The notes under the pieces were generated by a model that was not told the DNA's origin, did no database searches, and saw nothing but the letters and a program-made list of their open reading frames with translations. This document shows, one piece after another, positions 16,793-25,263 of a DNA stretch of 54,193 bases. Position 1 is the first letter of the stretch. Every line of letters begins with the position of its first letter. The position numbers and the translations under genes are program-made. The stretch lies in the NCBI RefSeq assembly GCF_000473085.1, contig NZ_AXBA01000037.1:1-54193 (forward strand), read 5' to 3'. Source of the DNA: Azorhizobium doebereinerae UFLA1-100. Lineage in GTDB: Bacteria; Pseudomonadota; Alphaproteobacteria; Rhizobiales; Xanthobacteraceae.

Positions 16793-17248
16793 CTACTTGC
16801 TCGCCGTTTTCGTGGCGTCCAGCTTGCCGAACAGGGCGGCAAAAGTCTGCTTGGCCTTGCCGGGATGGCTGACCGTCTTGGCGGCATCCTCATTCCCGGG
16901 CTGCCCCACGACAATCAGGCCCACCATGCCCATGCCGTAGTGCGGCTTGCAGCGGACGCCGTAGACGCCCTCCTTGTCGAAGACGACCACCACCTCCTCG
17001 CTGATCTTGCCGGCGATCGGCTTTGCGCCCTCCGGCAGCATGCCGTCGATCGTCTCCACATTGTGGCCCTTGTCGGCCGGGACGAACTTGACGGTATCGC
17101 CGGGTTGAACCTTGACCAGGGCCGGTTCGAAAACCATCACGCCTTCGGCCCCGCGATTGAGCAGCTTCACTTCCACCTCGGCGGCCGAAGCCGTTCCCGC
17201 GGCGCTCAAGAGAGCGACCATTGCCCCGAGCATGAGAGCCTTACGCAT
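16793..17248 (-). CDS. Pseudoazurin, periplasmic blue copper electron donor
   Basis: This 151-residue type I copper protein has a clear signal peptide (residues 1-22, LLSAAGTASA then AEVEV). The copper ligands are visible: His in DKGHNVE, and Cys, His and Met in CKPHYGMGM with the C-x2-H-x4-M spacing of pseudoazurins. It carries electrons in the periplasm to copper nitrite reductase and/or nitrous oxide reductase. The C-terminal helical tail (HPGKAKQTFAALFGKL) is typical. The ATG at 17248 has AGGAGAA upstream. An Fnr-type dyad and a good -10 lie in front, so it is probably switched on with the nos genes. Confidence 0.93.
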   Translation of the reverse strand: MRKALMLGAMVALLSAAGTASAAEVEVKLLNRGAEGVMVFEPALVKVQPGDTVKFVPADKGHNVETIDGMLPEGAKPIAGKISEEVVVVFDKEGVYGVRCKPHYGMGMVGLIVVGQPGNEDAAKTVSHPGKAKQTFAALFGKLDATKTASK

Positions 17249-17315
17249 CGTTCTTCTCCTGTCGAATGGGGGGCGTTTCGCCGGACATCCGCGACGTCAG
17301 CGAAACCTGTTGCGC

Positions 17316-17357
17316 GTTATAGGCAGAGCGGGTCGGGGCGTTCTTGTTGCGGCGCAA
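17316..17357 (-). promoter_or_regulatory. Class II Crp/Fnr-type promoter of the pseudoazurin gene
   Basis: Read on the minus strand, TTGCGCCGCAACAA (17344-17357) is followed at the class II distance by TATAAC (17316-17321), a five-of-six -10 box. The dyad centre would sit at about -41.5 and transcription would begin near 17309, 61 bp before the ATG. This is the best-formed of the dyad promoters in the window. Confidence 0.6.
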
Positions 17358-17496
17358 ATACCCTGCGATTTATGCCTCGGTGGAACCGGCCGAGCCAGCG
17401 CCTGTTGACTGTTCGCCGGTGCGCGTTCGGCAGGACGAGGTCCGCGCGCATCCGGTTTGCTGCGGGCAGGCGGATTGGCGGCAGGTTCGCAGCTGC

Positions 17497-17524
17497 TTGA
17501 CTTGGTGGGTCAAAAGAATATTCG
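17497..17524 (+). promoter_or_regulatory. Possible sigma-70 promoter of the Crp/Fnr regulator gene
   Basis: TTGACT (17497-17502) and TATTCG (17519-17524) are separated by 16 bp and lie about 50 bp before the regulator ATG. TTGAC also forms an inverted repeat with GTCAA seven bases later, so a regulator could bind over the -35. The rest of the 17249-17572 spacer shows only the divergent pseudoazurin promoter. Confidence 0.4.
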
Positions 17525-17572
17525 AGGCCCTGCGCGGAACAGGCAGCGTGCCCTCTCAGGGAGAGCCATCGA

Positions 17573-18271
17573 ATGGCAGCAATTGACCGTTCGCTCGTCG
17601 CGGAACTGCCCTTGTTCCAGGGCCTCGGCCCTGGCGATCTCGACGACATTCTCTCCATCGCACGCTCCGTCCGCTATCCGAAGGGCAGCAATGTCTTCAC
17701 GCAGGATCAGGTCGCCGAATGGTTTTTCGTGCTGTTGCACGGCCACCTGCGGGTGGTGAAACTGACACCCGCCGGGCGGCAGGTCGTCGTGCGCCACGTG
17801 GTTGCCAGCGAGATGTTTGGCGTCGCGATGGCCATCGGCCGCTCCACCTATCCGGCCACAGCGACCGCCATCGTCGACAGCATCGCCTTGGTCTGGCCTT
17901 CGGCGGCCTGGTCGGGGCTGGTAGCGAAATTCCCGTCCCTCGCCCTCTCCACGCTGGCGACGGTGGGCGCGAGGTTGCAGGATGCCCATACGCGTGTGGT
18001 GGAAATGTCCACGGAGGAAGTCGAGCGCCGGGTTGCCCACGCGCTTCTGCGGTTGGCACAGCAGGCGGGGCGCAAGACGGAGAGCGGCATCCAGATCGAT
18101 TTTCCCATCAGCCGCCAGGATGTCGCTGAGATGACCGGAACCACCCTGCACACGGTCAGCCGCATTCTGAGCGCCTGGGAGGACCAGGGCCTCGTGGAGG
18201 GGGGGCGCCAGAAGATCGTCATCCGCGATCCTCACCGGCTGTTCCTCCTGGCGGAAAGCTCATCGGACTAA
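17573..18271 (+). CDS. nnrR: Crp/Fnr-family regulator, probably of the NnrR/DNR type
   Basis: This 232-residue regulator has a cyclic-nucleotide-like sensor fold (about 15-125, with KGSNVFTQDQVAEWFFVLLHGHLRVVKL), a dimerisation helix, and a Crp-type winged helix (ISRQDVAEMTGTTLHTVSRILSAWEDQGLV, about 180-210) whose recognition helix is THTVSR-like. It lacks the N-terminal cysteine cluster of Fnr, so direct O2 sensing by a [4Fe-4S] cluster is not expected. This fits NnrR/DNR proteins, which respond to NO through haem. Sitting between pseudoazurin and the nos genes, it is the obvious candidate to bind the TTG-N8-CAA sites in this window. The symbol is by context. Confidence 0.75.
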   Translation: MAAIDRSLVAELPLFQGLGPGDLDDILSIARSVRYPKGSNVFTQDQVAEWFFVLLHGHLRVVKLTPAGRQVVVRHVVASEMFGVAMAIGRSTYPATATAIVDSIALVWPSAAWSGLVAKFPSLALSTLATVGARLQDAHTRVVEMSTEEVERRVAHALLRLAQQAGRKTESGIQIDFPISRQDVAEMTGTTLHTVSRILSAWEDQGLVEGGRQKIVIRDPHRLFLLAESSSD

Positions 18272-18499
18272 GTCGATGGCACCACAACGGGCTTGCGGCC
18301 CCTCTCCGTCCTCCACGCCCTTGAGGGCGGCAAGGAAGACCCCTGGATCAACATGGTGCTCCCTGCATGCGTCCTCCACCGTGTGAAAGCAGCCGATCGG
18401 GCAGCCCACGCAGTGAAAACGGTGGTCGAGGAACACCCGGATGGTCTGCGGCCATCGTCGCATGATGTCGTCGACCAGCTGATCTGACGTGATCGGCAT
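18260..18499 (-). CDS. DUF1858 redox-disulfide domain protein
   Basis: This 79-residue protein consists of one DUF1858 domain, the helical module associated with hybrid cluster proteins. It begins MPITSDQLVDDIMRRWPQTI and carries the typical HCVGCPIGCFHTVEDAC segment (about 30-46), in which two closely spaced cysteines could form a redox disulfide or bind a metal. Members cluster with anaerobic respiration and NO genes. The ATG at 18499 has AGGAGG in front. Its end overlaps the convergent regulator gene by 12 bp. An Fnr-type dyad lies 52 bp upstream with TAGCTT at class II distance, so it probably belongs to the same regulon. Confidence 0.85.
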   Translation of the reverse strand: MPITSDQLVDDIMRRWPQTIRVFLDHRFHCVGCPIGCFHTVEDACREHHVDPGVFLAALKGVEDGEGPQARCGAIDLVR

Positions 18500-18522
18500 G
18501 GCGGCCTCCTCTCAGAGCTTCA

Positions 18523-18564
18523 AAGCTACGCCAAGGACCCGCTGGTCTCTTTGTCGCGGCACAA
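18523..18564 (-). promoter_or_regulatory. Crp/Fnr-type dyad promoter of the DUF1858 gene
   Basis: On the minus strand TTGTGCCGCGACAA (18551-18564) is followed by TAGCTT (18523-18528) at class II spacing. It shares ten or more positions with the sites at 8806 and 27735, giving a rough consensus TTGNGYCNCGACAA. Confidence 0.5.
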
Positions 18565-18612
18565 CCATCCCGCGTGCCGTCTGTCCCGCCGAGATCAAGG
18601 CAGATGCGCCGC

Positions 18613-19605
18613 TCAGGCGGTCAAGGTCTCGAATCCTTGCGGGCCCAGGAGATGGACCTGCCCCCCGCCGATCGCCGCCAGCGTCCGCACGATGTCCTCG
18701 CGGGGCATCAGGCTGAACGCGGTGGACAAGGCGTCCGCCGCGGTGGCGGTCGGCAGGACCGTGGTCACGCTCCCATAGCGGCTGGCGCATTGCCCCGAAT
18801 GGGGATCGAAGAGATGGTTGAGGCGACCGTCGGGATCGAAAACGAAACCGTAGGCCCCCGATGTCGCGACCGCCTGGTCGACAGCGGGCAAGGTCTTCAC
18901 CGTCCGGCCCGGCGCGGCGGGATCGGCGATTGCCACCTGCCAGGGACGGCCCAGGGGATGGCTGCCGAGAACGCGCGTCTCCCCCATGTCCACGAGGCTG
19001 TGGTCGAGGCCCTCCGACCTCAGCAGGGCGACGATGCGATCCGTGACGTAACCCTGGGCGATGCCATTGAGCGTCAGTGCCGTGCCGCGGGGCATCACGA
19101 TGCGATCCGCGTCCACCGAAACCCGCTGGTAGCCGACCCGCGCGAGCGCCGCAGCCCTGGCCTGCGGCGAGGGGCCGGAGGGATCGGCTCCGGCCGCCGA
19201 AAAATGATCGAGATAGAGGGTCCACAGTGGCTGGACCGTCGGATCGAAGGCGCCGCCGGTCACCTCCGCATAATGCAGCGCCGCCGTGAGGAGCTCCACC
19301 AGCTCCGGAGGCGGTCCCTCAAGGACGCCAGCCCGGTTCAGCCGGTTCAGCGATGATGTCGGCTCGTAGAGGCTGAAGATGTAGCCCAGCCGCCGCACTT
19401 CATTGAGCGCCCGCCCGATAAGCCGGTCCGCCGTGGCACGGACGGGATGGTGGATCTGCATGACGGCGTCGGCGCCGAGCGCAGTGCCCTGCCAGGTGAC
19501 GAGATTCTCCTGCGCATGAGCTGCCCGGCCGGCGGGAAGGAGCGCCAGCCCGGCCGCCGCCGCACTGATGCCGATGAAGCGCCGGCGGGATGGTGCGTGA
19601 GCCAT
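18613..19605 (-). CDS. nosX: NosX, ApbE-type FMN transferase for NosR
   Basis: This 330-residue periplasmic protein of the ApbE family attaches FMN covalently to NosR, which needs the flavin to support nitrous oxide reduction. A twin-arginine signal is visible (SRRRFIGISAAAAGLALLPA, residues 6-25). The family signatures are YEPTSSLNRLNR, GGAFDPTVQPLW, LNGIAQGYVTDR, DMGETRVLGSHP and VATSGAYG. The start at ATG 19605 is chosen because GAGGGGAAC precedes it. A TTG at 19620 overlapping the nosL stop is less likely. It is the last gene of the nosRZDFYLX run. Confidence 0.92.
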   Translation of the reverse strand: MAHAPSRRRFIGISAAAAGLALLPAGRAAHAQENLVTWQGTALGADAVMQIHHPVRATADRLIGRALNEVRRLGYIFSLYEPTSSLNRLNRAGVLEGPPPELVELLTAALHYAEVTGGAFDPTVQPLWTLYLDHFSAAGADPSGPSPQARAAALARVGYQRVSVDADRIVMPRGTALTLNGIAQGYVTDRIVALLRSEGLDHSLVDMGETRVLGSHPLGRPWQVAIADPAAPGRTVKTLPAVDQAVATSGAYGFVFDPDGRLNHLFDPHSGQCASRYGSVTTVLPTATAADALSTAFSLMPREDIVRTLAAIGGGQVHLLGPQGFETLTA

Positions 19606-19616
19606 GGGTGTTCCCC

Positions 19617-20171
19617 TCAATTCTCGACATGGCGCGTCGGCGCGCCCGCGGGCAAGGCCTCGGTCTGGGTATCGCCGCCCAGCACATAGTCCCTCGGAAC
19701 TTCCGAGAACCCGACCACGCGACCGCCGTTTCTGGCCGCAAATGCGGCTGCGGCGACAGGGTCCGAGAACGGCACCGCCTCATCCGCGCCCATGCCGCTT
19801 TTCTGCCGGCTGCCGATCACGAACACCGCCTTGCGGGCATCCACCCAATTGTCCGCGCCGGGGGCGTCCCAACTGGGTGCCTTGCCCATGTCGGAGACGT
19901 AGATCGCCAGAATGTCCTTGGGCTCCTCTGGGAGCATGGTGAAGGCGAAGGCGTCGCGGGCCGAGGAGAACCAGAACGGCGTGATCGCGCTGGCGACGAT
20001 GATCTGCCCCTTGGGGCCGGGGTGCTCGAGCACGTTCATGCCGCAATAATTGCCGATCGCCTCGGCGGTAAGGCTCTGCGGCGGCGGCTGAACCGTCGCG
20101 GACTGCTTCTCGTTGCAGCCGAGAAGCGCCAGCGTTGCGAATGCGAGCGCGGCAGCCATCAGCAGCTTCAT
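19617..20171 (-). CDS. nosL: NosL, copper-delivering lipoprotein
   Basis: This is a 184-residue outer-periplasm lipoprotein. Its lipobox is LALLGC, with the lipidated Cys near residue 19. The Cu(I)-binding segment NYCGMNVLEHPGPKG follows at about 41-55. NosL hands copper to the NosDFY complex and to NosZ when the CuZ centre is built. The ATG overlaps the nosY stop as ATGA, and the gene ends 12 bp before the nosX start, so it sits inside a coupled operon. The last 20 residues are Ala/Pro-rich and not conserved. Confidence 0.92.
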   Translation of the reverse strand: MKLLMAAALAFATLALLGCNEKQSATVQPPPQSLTAEAIGNYCGMNVLEHPGPKGQIIVASAITPFWFSSARDAFAFTMLPEEPKDILAIYVSDMGKAPSWDAPGADNWVDARKAVFVIGSRQKSGMGADEAVPFSDPVAAAAFAARNGGRVVGFSEVPRDYVLGGDTQTEALPAGAPTRHVEN

Positions 20172-20998
20172 AACTCTCTCCTCGAGAATGCGAACGTCGC
20201 CAGAGCCAGCGGCAGGAAAACCCAGGCGGCGAGCGTGGCCAGCAAGACGCGCGGCCCCAGCCCGGCGGTTCCGGCCAGCCCGGCCATGCCGGCGAAGGTG
20301 CTGACGCTGGCGAAGCCGGTCAGGTTGAACAGGCGATAGGCGTCGGTGGGATTGAGCAGGAGCAGTGCGTTCAGCGCGCCGCCCGAAATGATCTTGCCCT
20401 GATCCACCACCAGAAGCCCCAGCAGCGCCATGTCGTAAATCAGCACGAACAGCAGCCAGATGCCGATCGCCAGCCCGGCTGCGGTGCCGCGATCGCGCGC
20501 GAGGGCACTGACGAGATAGCCGATAGCGATGAAAATCGCGCCGAGCAGGATGGACGAGCCGATCATCGAAGCGAATGCGAGCCAGCTCGCCGCATCCACC
20601 ACGGCGCCGGTCAAGGCGAGCGCGAGCGCCGCGGCGCCATAGCCCAGCACGGTAGCGAAGGCGAGGATCGCGACGTGACCGACGAATTTGCCGAGCATCA
20701 CCTGCCAGCGCCCGATGGGATAGCTCAGCATCAGGAGCATGGTGCCGCGCTCCATCTCTCCGACGATGGCGTCGTGCGAGATCAGCAGCGCGATCAGCGG
20801 CAGCAGGAAGATCGTCAGGCTGGAGAGGCTGACGATGACGACGTCAAGCGCCCGGACGCCCACATTGCCGGTCGGCGCGCTGCCGAGGAAGGTGAGTGAC
20901 AACGCCAGCCCGGCCAGCAGCAGAGTGGTGGCAAGGACCCAGCGGTTGCGCAGGCCCTCCTGGATTTCCTTGCCCGCGACGATGAGAATGTTTCTCAT
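20168..20998 (-). CDS. nosY: NosY, ABC-type permease for CuZ maturation
   Basis: This 276-residue integral membrane protein has six predicted helices. It starts MRNILIVAGKEIQEGLRNRWVL and contains MERGTMLLMLSYPIGRWQVMLGKF, the family loop that contacts the ATPase. With NosF and NosD it forms the machinery that supplies sulfur and helps insert copper for the CuZ site of nitrous oxide reductase. Both ends are coupled: ATGA overlap with nosF upstream and with nosL downstream. No defect is visible. Confidence 0.93.
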   Translation of the reverse strand: MRNILIVAGKEIQEGLRNRWVLATTLLLAGLALSLTFLGSAPTGNVGVRALDVVIVSLSSLTIFLLPLIALLISHDAIVGEMERGTMLLMLSYPIGRWQVMLGKFVGHVAILAFATVLGYGAAALALALTGAVVDAASWLAFASMIGSSILLGAIFIAIGYLVSALARDRGTAAGLAIGIWLLFVLIYDMALLGLLVVDQGKIISGGALNALLLLNPTDAYRLFNLTGFASVSTFAGMAGLAGTAGLGPRVLLATLAAWVFLPLALATFAFSRREL

Positions 20999-21912
20999 GC
21001 CGGCATCTCCTGCGACATCAGGAAATGAGCATAGAGATCGTCAAGGGTTGGGGGGACGATGTCGAGGTCGTCGACCGTCCCGTGCGCGACCGAGCGCTTC
21101 AGAACCTCGATCTTCTGCTCCAGCCCCACCTGGACCTCCACGACATGGCCATTGATGCGGCGGCAGGTGCCGATCGGACCAACCCATTCGGGAATCGCCG
21201 CCAGACTGTCCGCCGGCGCGGCGATCCGGATGCGCACCGGCAAGCAGGCGATACGACGCAGGTCGTCCACGGAGCCATTGGCCACCATGATGCCGCGGTT
21301 CATGATGATCACCCGCTCTGCACGCTCTTCCAGCTCCGTGAGGGCGTGGGACGACAGGAGCACCGTCGCTCCACGGTCGCGCAATTCCTGGATGATCTCG
21401 TAGAAGCTGTGTCGCAGCGCCGGGTCCAGCCCCGTGGTCGGCTCGTCGAGCAGCATCACGGCGGGAGCGCCGATCAGCGCCTGGGCGAGGCCGAGCCGTT
21501 GGCGCATGCCCTTGGAGTAAGTCCCAACCCGGCGATCCGCCGCAGCGCCGAGGCCGACGCGATCGAGAAGATCACCCATCCGGGCCACCGGTTCGCGCTT
21601 CAGGCGGGCATAGAAGGCAAGCGTCTCCCGCGCGGTCAATGCGGTGTTGAAGGCGACGCTCTCCGGCAGGTAGCCGAGGCGCCGGCGAGCGGCAAATTGC
21701 CCGGCGGCGGGGTTCTCGCCCAGCACCTGGACCGTCCCGGCGGTTGGATGGATGAGCCCGAGCATCAGTTTCATCAGCGTCGTCTTGCCCGCGCCATTGT
21801 GGCCGACGAGCGCCACCGTCTCGCCTGGGGGGAGCGCGAGCGAAACCGCGCGCACAGCCTCGATGGCGCCGAAGCGGCGGGTGACGTCCTGGAGGTTTAT
21901 CGACGCGGTCAC
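20995..21912 (-). CDS. nosF: NosF, ABC ATPase for CuZ maturation
   Basis: This 305-residue ATPase energises NosY/NosD in building the CuZ centre. The motifs are Walker A GHNGAGKTT (about 38-46), Q-loop region GYLPESVAF, signature YSKGMRQRLGLAQAL, Walker B VMLLDEPTTGLD and the switch His in LLSSHALTE. The start is GTG at 21912, which overlaps the nosD stop as GTGA. The longer frame to 22074 lies entirely within nosD and is not used. The C-terminal 80 residues form the accessory domain usual for NosF. Confidence 0.92.
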   Translation of the reverse strand: MTASINLQDVTRRFGAIEAVRAVSLALPPGETVALVGHNGAGKTTLMKLMLGLIHPTAGTVQVLGENPAAGQFAARRRLGYLPESVAFNTALTARETLAFYARLKREPVARMGDLLDRVGLGAAADRRVGTYSKGMRQRLGLAQALIGAPAVMLLDEPTTGLDPALRHSFYEIIQELRDRGATVLLSSHALTELEERAERVIIMNRGIMVANGSVDDLRRIACLPVRIRIAAPADSLAAIPEWVGPIGTCRRINGHVVEVQVGLEQKIEVLKRSVAHGTVDDLDIVPPTLDDLYAHFLMSQEMPA

Positions 21913-23303
21913 GGCTGGGCTCCGTCGGTTCTCGGACGGCGCCCGGGCGGCGAAATCAGCGGATGGGTGTCGACGACACCTCCCGGCAGCAAGGCGGGGA
22001 ATTGCGACTGGGCCCAACGGATCACCTGGACCGCGGGGCTGTTGGCAAGCACCTTGGCCTGCGGATTGGTCCACAGCACCTTGTCCATCAGGTCGTTCGG
22101 CCGATAGGCGGTCTCGGCGATGCCGTCCCCGTTCAGGTCGAACGCCGGATTGTCGCTCCAGTAATTGCCGCGCCCGCCCCTCGACCAGTCCAGATACCTG
22201 CTGCCCACGTATTTCACCTGGTTCTGGTTGCCAACGAAGGCGTTGCCGACGATCTCGTTGCCTTCCGACCCGGCAGTGAAATGAATGCCGATCTCGCAGC
22301 CTTCAAACCAGTTGTCGCGGAATCTGTTTTGGTTCGCATTATAGATGAAGACGCACTTCTCCGGTCCCACGCGGGCGCCCTGTGCACCGGTGGCGGGGGG
22401 CTCGTCGGGGGGCGCCATGCCGCGCTCCGCCGGATCAGTGGCGCGCATGCCGGAGGTCGCCCAGCGTTCCGCCGGCTGCACTCCGCCGAGCACCGCATTG
22501 CCGGTGATCTCGGAGCCGTTGGCGAAATTGAACAGGAAGCCGCGATCGCGGTCATGATCGGAGACGTTGCCGCGGACCACCAGCCGATTGGAGAACATCA
22601 GCGCAAAGCCGACGGTGTTTCCGACGGAGCGATTGTCCGTGATGCGGCTGTCGTTCGTGTACATATAATGAACCGCGAATCTCAGGTCGCGAAAGGTGTT
22701 TCCGCTGAACACGTTGTTCTTGCTGCTGATGGAAAATATGCCGTCGCGGCCGTAGCTGATGTCGTTGTCGAGCACCTGCGCACCGGGCGCGTTCCACACC
22801 GATACGCCGTTTCCTGCCTCGTTCACCCGGCCGGTCTTGATGCCGATGATGCGGTTCCGGCGCGCGACGGCATCCGGCGCGCCGTGCAGATAGATGCCGT
22901 AGAGATTGCCCTCCAGCACGTTGTTCTCGACCACCGCGCCGGCGGCGTCCTGCTCGACGAATACACCGGAGTCCATGGCCGGAAGATCTGTTCCGGATCC
23001 CCGGATGGTCAGGCCGCGCACCACCGCGCCGGGCGCCGACACGAGGATGACGTTGCCGGTCCCCGATCCCTCCACCACCGCGCCCGGCTCGCCCTCAAGG
23101 ATGAGCCGATGGGAAACCCGCAGAGGGCCGAGATGCCTGCCCGCCCTCAGGGTAATGGTGTCGCCGGGAGCGGCATGGTCCAGCAAGTCCTGCACGCCCG
23201 CGTCGCCGGGCGCTACGCGGAGTTGTGCAGCCCATGCGGGCATGGCGAGGGTGGCGGCCAGTGCGGCCGCCACCCCCAATGCTGCTATATCGGACCTTAC
23301 GGA
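21909..23303 (-). CDS. nosD: NosD, periplasmic beta-helix copper/sulfur maturation protein
   Basis: This is a periplasmic right-handed beta-helix protein of 464 residues with a signal peptide (ALGVAAALAATLAMPAWAA). The repeats are easy to see: NNVLEGNLYGIYLHGA, NDISYGRDGIFSISS, NTFRDLRFAVHYMYTNDS. It works with NosFY and NosL to assemble CuZ. The GTG at 23303 lies 10 bp past the natural nosZ stop and gives a clean signal peptide. A TTG at 23333 would overlap the nosZ tail. An unusual Pro/Ala-rich insert of about 35 residues (around MRATDPAERGMAPPDEPP) interrupts one helix turn before EKCVFIYNANQN. Confidence 0.88.
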   Translation of the reverse strand, partial: SVRSDIAALGVAAALAATLAMPAWAAQLRVAPGDAGVQDLLDHAAPGDTITLRAGRHLGPLRVSHRLILEGEPGAVVEGSGTGNVILVSAPGAVVRGLTIRGSGTDLPAMDSGVFVEQDAAGAVVENNVLEGNLYGIYLHGAPDAVARRNRIIGIKTGRVNEAGNGVSVWNAPGAQVLDNDISYGRDGIFSISSKNNVFSGNTFRDLRFAVHYMYTNDSRITDNRSVGNTVGFALMFSNRLVVRGNVSDHDRDRGFLFNFANGSEITGNAVLGGVQPAERWATSGMRATDPAERGMAPPDEPPATGAQGARVGPEKCVFIYNANQNRFRDNWFEGCEIGIHFTAGSEGNEIVGNAFVGNQNQVKYVGSRYLDWSRGGRGNYWSDNPAFDLNGDGIAETAYRPNDLMDKVLWTNPQAKVLANSPAVQVIRWAQSQFPALLPGGVVDTHPLISPPGRRPRTDGAQP

Positions 23304-23313
23304 CACGGCAGTC

Positions 23314-25248
23314 TCACGCGTTCTTCGGCTCAACGAACATCCGGCCCCGCATTTCCATGTGCATGGCGTGGCAGAACCAGGTGCAGAAGAACTAGTACAC
23401 GCCGGCGGCGTCGGCCGTGAACGTCACGGACGATGTCTGCTGCGGCCCGATCTCCATGTTGATGCCGTAGTTCACGATGCAGAAGCCGTGGGTCAGGTCT
23501 TCCACGTCGTCGATATTCGTGATGTACACGGTGACCTCGTCGCCCTGCTTGACCTGGAAGGTCTCCAGGCCGAACGCGGGGGCGCTCGAGGTCATGTAGA
23601 CGCGGACCTTGTTGCCGTCGCGGATGACCGTGGAATCGGCTTCGAGGTTCACCTTGTCGAGCGCCGCCTGCTTGCGGGCGTCCTCAAAATATGGGTCGTC
23701 CCGCTTCCAGATGCTGGCGATCTTGCCGTCCAGCTTGGAGCGGTGGACGATCACCGCGTCATGCGGCTCGGCGAAGCTCGGCCCGTCGTGAACTACCACC
23801 ATCTTGTCGCCGGAAATATCGATCAACTGGTCGTTCTCGGGCTTCAACGGGCCAACGTTGAGGAAGCGGTCCTTGGAGAACTTGTTGAGCGAGATCAGCC
23901 ACCGGCCATCCGCCTCCTTGGTCTCGCCCATCGACGCATGGTTGTGGCCGGGCTGATACTGCACGTCCACCTTCTGCGAGACCGGATTGACCTTCTCGCC
24001 CTTGTAGGCGCGCTTCGCCAGATCGATGTTCCACTTGACCACCTGGCTGTCCAGGAACAGCGTCGTATAGCCGTTTCCGCGCCCGTCGAAGGCGGTGTGC
24101 AGCGGGCCGAGGCCGAGTTCCGGCTCCGCCACCACCACATCGCGCGGCTTGATCTTGTCATCGAACAGATTGTCGAACAGCCGGACGTCGAAGACGGTGA
24201 CGGTGGGCGACAGCTTGCCGTTGGCCACCACATGGATGCCGTCGGGCGAGGTGTTGATGCCGTGCGGGCTGTTGGGCACCGGAACGTAGCGCGTATATGG
24301 CGACCCCTTCCGGCCGTCCAGCACCGGGACGCCGTTCATCTCCTTGAAGTCGCCCTTCTTCACCCCTTCCTCGATCCGCCTCAGGTTGAAGATGACCACC
24401 CAGTCCTGCTCCTTGGCCGTCATGTCGGCCAGGTTCATTCCCATCTCGGAATTGTAGCAGGTGGAGAAGGCGTACTTGCCCTGGAAATCGGCGTCCGTGT
24501 TGTCGAGGTTGCCGTCGACCACCACCTGCCAGGCGATCTTCATGCTGTCGCCGTCCACCGCGCTGAACACCGAGCGATACTGCGACTTGTCGTCGAGGAC
24601 CTTGCCGTCGTTCGGCAGCGGCACTTCGTATTCGCCATTGCAGAACACGTAGCCGGTGCGCGGATACTTCTGCGGCCGCATGCCGTGAATGGTGTACTGG
24701 TTGGGCAGCTCGATGATCTTGTCGCACTTCATGACGTCGGTGCGGATGCGGGCGAGCCGTGTATTGGCCTTGTCGTTGATGAAGATGTAGCGGCCGTCAT
24801 AGGTGCCGTCCGTGAACGACATGTGGGGATGATGGCAGTCACCGTTCATCCATACGCCCAGGCGCGTCTTCAGGCGCTCGCGGGTCGCCGGAAGGAGGCC
24901 CTCGGTCATGATCTTCCGGCTTTCGTTGGTCAGGCCCCAGCCGGTCGCGCTGCAACGGTTGAACACGGGAATCCGCATGAGCTCGCGCATGGAAGGCAGG
25001 CCGATGATGCGCAACTCGCCGGTCTGGCCGCTGGAGAAGAAGACGTAATATTCGTCGAGCTCGCCTGGGCCGACCTCGAACTTCTGATGGCCGGGACCGG
25101 CGGTGCGCGCGGCCTGGGCCGCGGCGGGGGAGGAGAGGGCGAAGGGCCCGAGGCCGGCGCCGGCGGCCGCGCTGGCCGCGCCGGCGACGACGGCCGTACC
25201 CAGAATGTGTCGACGATTGACGCCGGCGTTGTCATCTCTGTTGGTCAT
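23314..25248 (-). pseudogene. nosZ: nosZ nitrous oxide reductase with premature amber stop before CuA site
   Basis: NosZ is the periplasmic multicopper enzyme that reduces N2O to N2. A Tat signal ([10 protein letters not shown]) is followed by the seven-bladed propeller with CuZ ligands, including CHHPHMS near residue 135. The cupredoxin domain proceeds to TADAAGVY at residue 618, where codon 619 (23392-23394) is TAG. Reading on in the same frame gives FFCTWFCHAMHMEMRGRMFV and ends at TGA 23314-23316. That tail holds the CuA ligands Cys, Trp, Cys, His and Met. Homologues have Trp at the stop position, so a single G-to-A change turned TGG into TAG. Without readthrough the product ends just before the CuA loop and should be inactive. 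Full length would be 644 codons. Confidence 0.93.
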
Positions 25249-25263
25249 GGTGGACTCCAGGGC

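Noticed and set aside
23392-23394. TAG as pyrrolysine or programmed recoding in NosZ
   Set aside because: No pyrrolysine system or recoding signal is visible. The position is Trp in homologues and differs by a single base, so a mutation or error is simpler.
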